Part shown: positions 41,847 through 44,917 of the stretch, piece by piece
Position numbering within the stretch: position 1 is the stretch's first letter
Layout of the letters: every line of letters begins with the position of its first letter
Assembly: GCA_947453415.1 (NCBI GenBank)
Contig: CANGGG010000017.1
Span: 1 to 44,917, forward strand
Source: Bacteroidota bacterium
Lineage (GTDB): Bacteria > Bacteroidota > Bacteroidia > UKL13-3
Reading direction: 5' to 3'
Length of the DNA stretch: 44,917 bases
Position numbers and translations under genes: made by a program
The notes under the pieces: generated by a model
The model's database searches: none
What the model was told of the DNA's origin: nothing
The model's input: only the letters and a program-made list of their open reading frames with translations

Positions 41847-42630
41847 TGTTTTCTTTCCTCTTTTTATGGTTCCAATTAATTATTTCGCCTAACCAAGCAA
41901 TAGGAGTTAAGCGCTTACGTTTTTTCAAACCAAATTTTTTGATGCTATATTTTTTGATGTGATCAATGCTATCATCTACGGAATCGGTTACTAATAAATG
42001 GCGCAAATCATCTTTTGAAACGGTTCCTTTTTCCACCATGTCATTGATTAATTCAATCAAATTTTTCCAATATTCAGTACCAAATATAATTACTGGAAAT
42101 TCGTTCATTTTTCCTGTTTGAATTAAAGTCAATGCTTCAAAAAGTTCGTCCATGGTTCCCCATCCACCAGGCATAATAACAAAAGCATAAGAGTACTTTA
42201 AAAGCAAAGTTTTTCGCACAAAAAAGTACCTGAACTCCACTGATTTTTGCACATAAGGATTTTCATGTTGTTCATGCGGTAAAACGATGTTACAACCAAC
42301 TGAACGCCCACCTGCTTCAAAAGCACCTTTGTTTGCAGCTTCCATAATTCCTGGTCCGCCACCGGTTAAAACTGTAAAACCTAATTTACTAATTTTGGCA
42401 CCCATTTCTACTGCTTGTTGGTAATAAAAATCTTCCGGTTTAAAACGAGCACTTCCAAAAACAGTAACACATGGACCCACAAAATGCAGAGACCTAAACC
42501 CTTTTAAAAATTCAAAAAGAACTTTTACAGAAAAAAGTAATTCCTTTCTTCTACTCCTTGGCCCTTCTAAAAACATACGTTCACTGTTTAAATAATGAGC
42601 ACGTAGTTCCGTTATACTTTTCTTTGCCAT
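41830..42630 (-). CDS. LOG-family nucleotide-sugar/cytokinin riboside phosphoribohydrolase-like protein (TIGR00730)
   Basis: The start is set at the ATG ending 42630 ('MAKKSITELRAHY'). A longer frame to 42672 reads into the palindromic repeat and gives no family similarity. The 266-residue protein has the Rossmann core with 'GPCVTVFGSARF', 'LTGGGPGIMEAANKGAFEAGG' and the diagnostic PGGWGTMDELFE loop. LOG proteins cleave nucleoside 5'-monophosphates to free base and ribose 5-phosphate; the bacterial role of this longer type is not settled. Same strand as hpd, 50 bases downstream. Confidence 0.9.
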   Translation of the reverse strand: MAKKSITELRAHYLNSERMFLEGPRSRRKELLFSVKVLFEFLKGFRSLHFVGPCVTVFGSARFKPEDFYYQQAVEMGAKISKLGFTVLTGGGPGIMEAANKGAFEAGGRSVGCNIVLPHEQHENPYVQKSVEFRYFFVRKTLLLKYSYAFVIMPGGWGTMDELFEALTLIQTGKMNEFPVIIFGTEYWKNLIELINDMVEKGTVSKDDLRHLLVTDSVDDSIDHIKKYSIKKFGLKKRKRLTPIAWLGEIINWNHKKRKENNDPIY

Positions 42631-42644
42631 GATTTTAATTAAAA

Positions 42645-42677
42645 AGACCATGGTCCATAGACTATGGACCATGGTCT
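42645..42677. repeat. Near-perfect 33-bp palindrome of GGTCCAT/ATAGTCC words
   Basis: Arms 42645-42660 (AGACCATGGTCCATAG) and 42662-42677 are perfect 16-base complements around one central A. The arms contain the nested palindrome GGACCATGGTCC. It lies 3 bases after the hpd stop and 14 bases before the LOG start. No T-run follows on either strand, so a simple terminator is unlikely. It would make a very stable hairpin or a symmetric protein site. Confidence 0.85.
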
Positions 42678-42680
42678 AGT

Positions 42681-43808
42681 TTATAAGTTTCCTCTATTTG
42701 CTTGTTCGCGTTCTATGGCTTCAAATAAGGCTTTAAAGTTCCCTTTACCAAAACTTTTTGCACCTTTACGTTGAATAATTTCATAAAACATGGTTGGTCT
42801 ATCTTCTACAGGTTTGGTAAATAATTGTAGTAAATAACCTTCATCATCTCTATCCACCAATATACCTAATTCTTTGAGTGGTTCTATGTCTTCTTCAATG
42901 GGTCCTACACGGTCTAATAAGTCATCGTAATAGCTATTTGGAACTTTTAAAAACTCTACACCACGCGCCATTAATTGCTTAACAGTTGAAACAATATCGA
43001 GCGTTGCAATGGCTACGTGTTGCACCCCTTCGCCTTCGTAAAATTCTAAATATTCTTCTACCTGGCTTTTCCTTTTTCCCTCGGCAGGCTCATTAATTGG
43101 AAACTTTACATAACCATTTCCGTTGCTCATTACCTTGCTCATTAAAGCAGAATATTCAGTGCTAATGTCATTGTCGTCAAATGAAAGAATGTTTTTGAAA
43201 CCCATTACATTTTCGTAAAACGAAACCCACGGATTCATTTGATTCCAATCAACATTTCCCACACAATGGTCTACATATAACAAACCAGTTGGCTCAGGAT
43301 TATAAACCGATTTCCACTCTACAAAACCAGGCATAAATACGCCATTATAATTTTTACGTTCAATGAACAAATGTTCTACCTCGCCATAAGTTTTTATTCC
43401 ACTCATGCGAACTTCGCCATTTGCATCGCTTAAAGTTTTTGGCGCTAAACACGAAACACCACCACGTTTGGTAGTTTGCTCGTGCGCATCGTATGCATCA
43501 TCAACCATTAAGGCCAATACTTTTACGCCATCACCGTGTTTTTTATGGTGCTCCGCAATGGGAGAATCAGAGTGCAAAGGAGTTGTAAGCATTAAGCGCA
43601 TTTTGTTTTGCACCAATACATAACTTACTCGGTCTTTTACACCCGTTTCAGGACCAGCATAAGCCAAGCTTTGGAACCCAAATGCAGTTTTATAATAATG
43701 TGCTGCTTGCTTTGCATTTCCCACGTATAACTCTACATAATCGGTTCCGTGTAAAGGTAAAAAATCACTAGTTTTGGGTAACATCTCGTTTGTTTGTTTA
43801 GTATTCAT
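42681..43808 (-). CDS. hpd: 4-hydroxyphenylpyruvate dioxygenase
   Basis: The 375-residue protein has the two-domain vicinal-oxygen-chelate fold. Iron ligands are visible: His in 'YVDHCVGNVDW', His in 'GVQHVAIATLD' and Glu in 'FYEIIQRKG'. 'HGTDYVELYVGNAKQAAHYY' is the N-terminal domain signature. It converts 4-hydroxyphenylpyruvate to homogentisate, the committed step of tyrosine breakdown. Homogentisate dioxygenase, often adjacent in Bacteroidota, is not in the window. First gene of a leftward group with the LOG and kinase genes. Confidence 0.96.
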   Translation of the reverse strand: MNTKQTNEMLPKTSDFLPLHGTDYVELYVGNAKQAAHYYKTAFGFQSLAYAGPETGVKDRVSYVLVQNKMRLMLTTPLHSDSPIAEHHKKHGDGVKVLALMVDDAYDAHEQTTKRGGVSCLAPKTLSDANGEVRMSGIKTYGEVEHLFIERKNYNGVFMPGFVEWKSVYNPEPTGLLYVDHCVGNVDWNQMNPWVSFYENVMGFKNILSFDDNDISTEYSALMSKVMSNGNGYVKFPINEPAEGKRKSQVEEYLEFYEGEGVQHVAIATLDIVSTVKQLMARGVEFLKVPNSYYDDLLDRVGPIEEDIEPLKELGILVDRDDEGYLLQLFTKPVEDRPTMFYEIIQRKGAKSFGKGNFKALFEAIEREQANRGNL

Positions 43809-43898
43809 TTGTTTATTTTATTCTTCTTTTAGATTAAATCTTTCCTAGTTTTATATAAACCAAAAGACTTGATTTAATTTTTTTATAATTGGTGGATT

Positions 43899-44186
43899 TT
43901 ATAAATTTATAGACATATACATTTCTTCATTTTTAAAATCAGAATTGCTTAAATCATTATTATATAGATCTAATAAAGGGAATATCATATCCCAATTTGC
44001 TCCCCATACTATATTTCCTTCTACTAATTTAAATTTCTTAAAGTTTTCTATCTTTTTATATTCAGGATAAGCAGGATAGTTGTTTACAAAGCTTTCAAAA
44101 TCAACTTTGTTTATTTTACCATCGGCAAAAACCAATTCAATCAAGAAATTGTTTAAATATTTTGCTTTTATAATTTGATAGCTCAT
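43899..44186 (-). CDS. DUF2442 domain protein
   Basis: The 95-residue protein follows the DUF2442 pattern: 'KAKYLNNFLIELVFADGKINKVDF' (strand-turn-strand) and 'FKKFKLVEGNIVWGANWDMIFPLLDLY', with the VW..G.D....L.DLY ending. Its function is not known. It lies 2 bases downstream of a frameshifted DUF4160 gene. DUF4160-DUF2442 pairs are frequent in bacterial genomes and the layout resembles a toxin-antitoxin pair, but I know of no firm proof. This gene itself is intact. Confidence 0.88.
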   Translation of the reverse strand: MSYQIIKAKYLNNFLIELVFADGKINKVDFESFVNNYPAYPEYKKIENFKKFKLVEGNIVWGANWDMIFPLLDLYNNDLSNSDFKNEEMYMSINL

Positions 44187-44188
44187 AT

Positions 44189-44496
44189 TTATATTTTTTT
44201 AGTAATTTTTTCAACATTTATTTTTTTACCCATTACAAAAAACTCCGTCCATTTTATACAGATATCGTGATGATGGATTTTTATTAAATTAACAGCATCA
44301 TTTATTTCACTATTTGCCAATACTTCTCTCCCAGAAATTTTCTTAACTTCTATTTTCACTAAAACACCCGCTTCATAAATCAAATCAAATCAAATTTCAT
44401 TTCACATTCAGCTTTGCTAACATGAACATGAATTGGTAAATGTTCGTTTGAATAAAAGAAAAAAATCAAACCGAAATACTCGTAAATTTTAGGCAT
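44189..44496 (-). pseudogene. DUF4160 gene broken by a 5-base repeat expansion
   Basis: Two fragments are visible. From the ATG ending at 44496, 38 codons read 'MPKIYEYFGLIFFFYSNEHL', then 'PIHVHVSKAECEMKFDLI', and stop at TGA 44382-44380. This is the DUF4160 N-terminus with its FFF.S.EH.PIHVHV motif. The rest ('IYEAGVLVKIEVKKISGREV' to '...KINVEKITKKI', 44383-44189) is in another frame. The junction holds three copies of TTTGA where two copies would give one continuous 100-residue protein. So one extra 5-base unit is the whole defect. It may be a dead gene or a switchable one. The second fragment has no good start of its own. It is 2 bases upstream of DUF2442. Confidence 0.85.
44377..44395. 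repeat. (AAATC)3 pentanucleotide repeat at the DUF4160 frameshift
   Basis: AAATC occurs three times in tandem plus a partial AAAT (44377-44395), inside the coding region. Loss of one unit restores the frame; gain of two units also would. Confidence 0.85.
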
Positions 44497-44522
44497 GTAA
44501 TGAATTTTTTATGAGTTCAAAT

Positions 44523-44917
44523 TTAATAATAAATAGTATTCAATTCAATTTTCTTATTGTTATGGTAAATACTATCTAAGCGAGTATAGCCTCCATTGCA
44601 TGGTTCACCATTTCCTGAAAAATATGTACTAAAAGGAATTAGCGTATCAAAATTATGAATAGAATCAAAACTAAACAGAATGGTATCTCCTCTAGAAAAG
44701 TTAAAGTTAATCGAAGAGTCTGAAGAATATTTGTATACTATAAACTTAATTGTTTTAACTGAATGAAGGTTTTTAAACTCAATGGAGTCATAAACCTGGC
44801 AAGCAGCTTTATTAGTTAATTGATCAATAATTTTTAAACTAAAATTGGGTATAATTGGTGATATGTTACAAGGTCCAACTTTTTCCTTGCAGCCCAATAC
44901 TGATAATAATAAGATTA
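44523..44917 (-). CDS. Lipoprotein, function unknown (5' end outside window)
   Basis: The frame stays open to the window edge. The first visible residues, 'ILLLSVLGCKEK', are the end of a signal peptide with a clear lipobox (VLGC), so the true start is outside and this is a lipid-anchored protein. The remaining 123 residues ('KVGPCNISPIIPNFSLKIID' onward) match no family I recognise. They look beta-rich, with 'FSFDSIHNFDTLIPFSTYFSG' suggesting a small Ig-like or beta-sandwich fold. It resembles the many short variable lipoproteins of Bacteroidota. The DUF4160 gene begins 26 bases downstream of its stop. Confidence 0.75.
   Translation of the reverse strand, partial: ILLLSVLGCKEKVGPCNISPIIPNFSLKIIDQLTNKAACQVYDSIEFKNLHSVKTIKFIVYKYSSDSSINFNFSRGDTILFSFDSIHNFDTLIPFSTYFSGNGEPCNGGYTRLDSIYHNNKKIELNTIYY

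Noticed and set aside
42631-42672. Upstream extension of the LOG-family gene
   Set aside because: The added 14 residues are encoded by the palindromic repeat and do not look like the family N-terminus; MAKKSITELR at 42630 does.
43899-44496. Calling DUF4160-DUF2442 a proven toxin-antitoxin system
   Set aside because: Only the two-gene layout suggests this. No toxin active site or DNA-binding antitoxin domain is recognisable, so it stays a hypothesis.

Overview
This is a chromosomal stretch of an AT-rich member of the Bacteroidota. The evidence is two large secreted proteins with type IX secretion (T9SS) C-terminal sorting domains, a TonB-dependent receptor with an N-terminal carboxypeptidase-like domain, a fused alpha/beta E1 2-oxo-acid dehydrogenase, a lysine-rich cold-shock protein of the Bacteroidota type, few visible Shine-Dalgarno sequences, two TTG starts, and promoters of the TTTG-N19-TAnnTTTG kind. 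Order and genus cannot be fixed from the sequence. I see no rRNA, tRNA, CRISPR array, transposase or prophage gene. No gene-free stretch exceeds 300 bases; the longest is about 270 bases, before the subtilase.

Layout. 1-2.1 kb: 3' end of a T9SS-secreted Ig-like protein. 2.2-5.8 kb (minus): cold-shock protein, then an operon of 3-hydroxyacyl-CoA dehydrogenase and fused E1. 5.9-12.5 kb (plus): core genes miaA, pgk, fumC, hemW, then a small membrane protein and a GT-B glycosyltransferase. 12.6-21.1 kb: a phenylacetate locus in two pieces. A TetR regulator with a consensus promoter and a perfect 16-bp palindromic operator precedes paaA, an S23-type four-helix-bundle gene, paaB and paaC, closed by a terminator. 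Then comes a divergent MarR/efflux module (hlyD-emrB-tolC leftward, marR rightward) around one compact operator region, and marR is followed after 3 bases by paaD. The efflux module therefore sits inside the paa cluster. 21.2-22.4 kb: an orphan histidine kinase.

22.5-29.6 kb (minus): a 1345-residue T9SS protein built from two nearly identical 618-residue units, and a TonB-dependent receptor. 29.7-34.3 kb (minus): a DHH phosphoesterase followed by four consecutive exported FKBP-type prolyl isomerases, three of which carry a degenerate N-terminal FKBP-like half. 34.5-37.8 kb: an exported class I amidotransferase-like hydrolase and mreBCD. 38-41.5 kb (plus): exported subtilase, orphan membrane-fusion protein, lipoprotein. 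41.5-43.8 kb (minus): hpd, LOG-family protein, diacylglycerol/undecaprenol kinase. 43.9-44.9 kb (minus): a DUF4160-DUF2442 gene pair whose first gene is frameshifted by one extra copy of a 5-base repeat, and a lipoprotein cut by the window edge.

Themes. Aromatic amino-acid breakdown recurs (paaABC, paaD, hpd, acyl-CoA dehydrogenase), and envelope folding and secretion recur (FKBPs, T9SS substrates, mre, subtilase). Many intergenic gaps hold short iterated 'word' repeats and long inverted repeats not explained by the genes. The least explained items are the four-gene FKBP array, the efflux/MarR insert in the paa cluster, the S23-family gene with a 17-bp perfect inverted repeat beside it, and the slippage-frameshifted DUF4160 gene.
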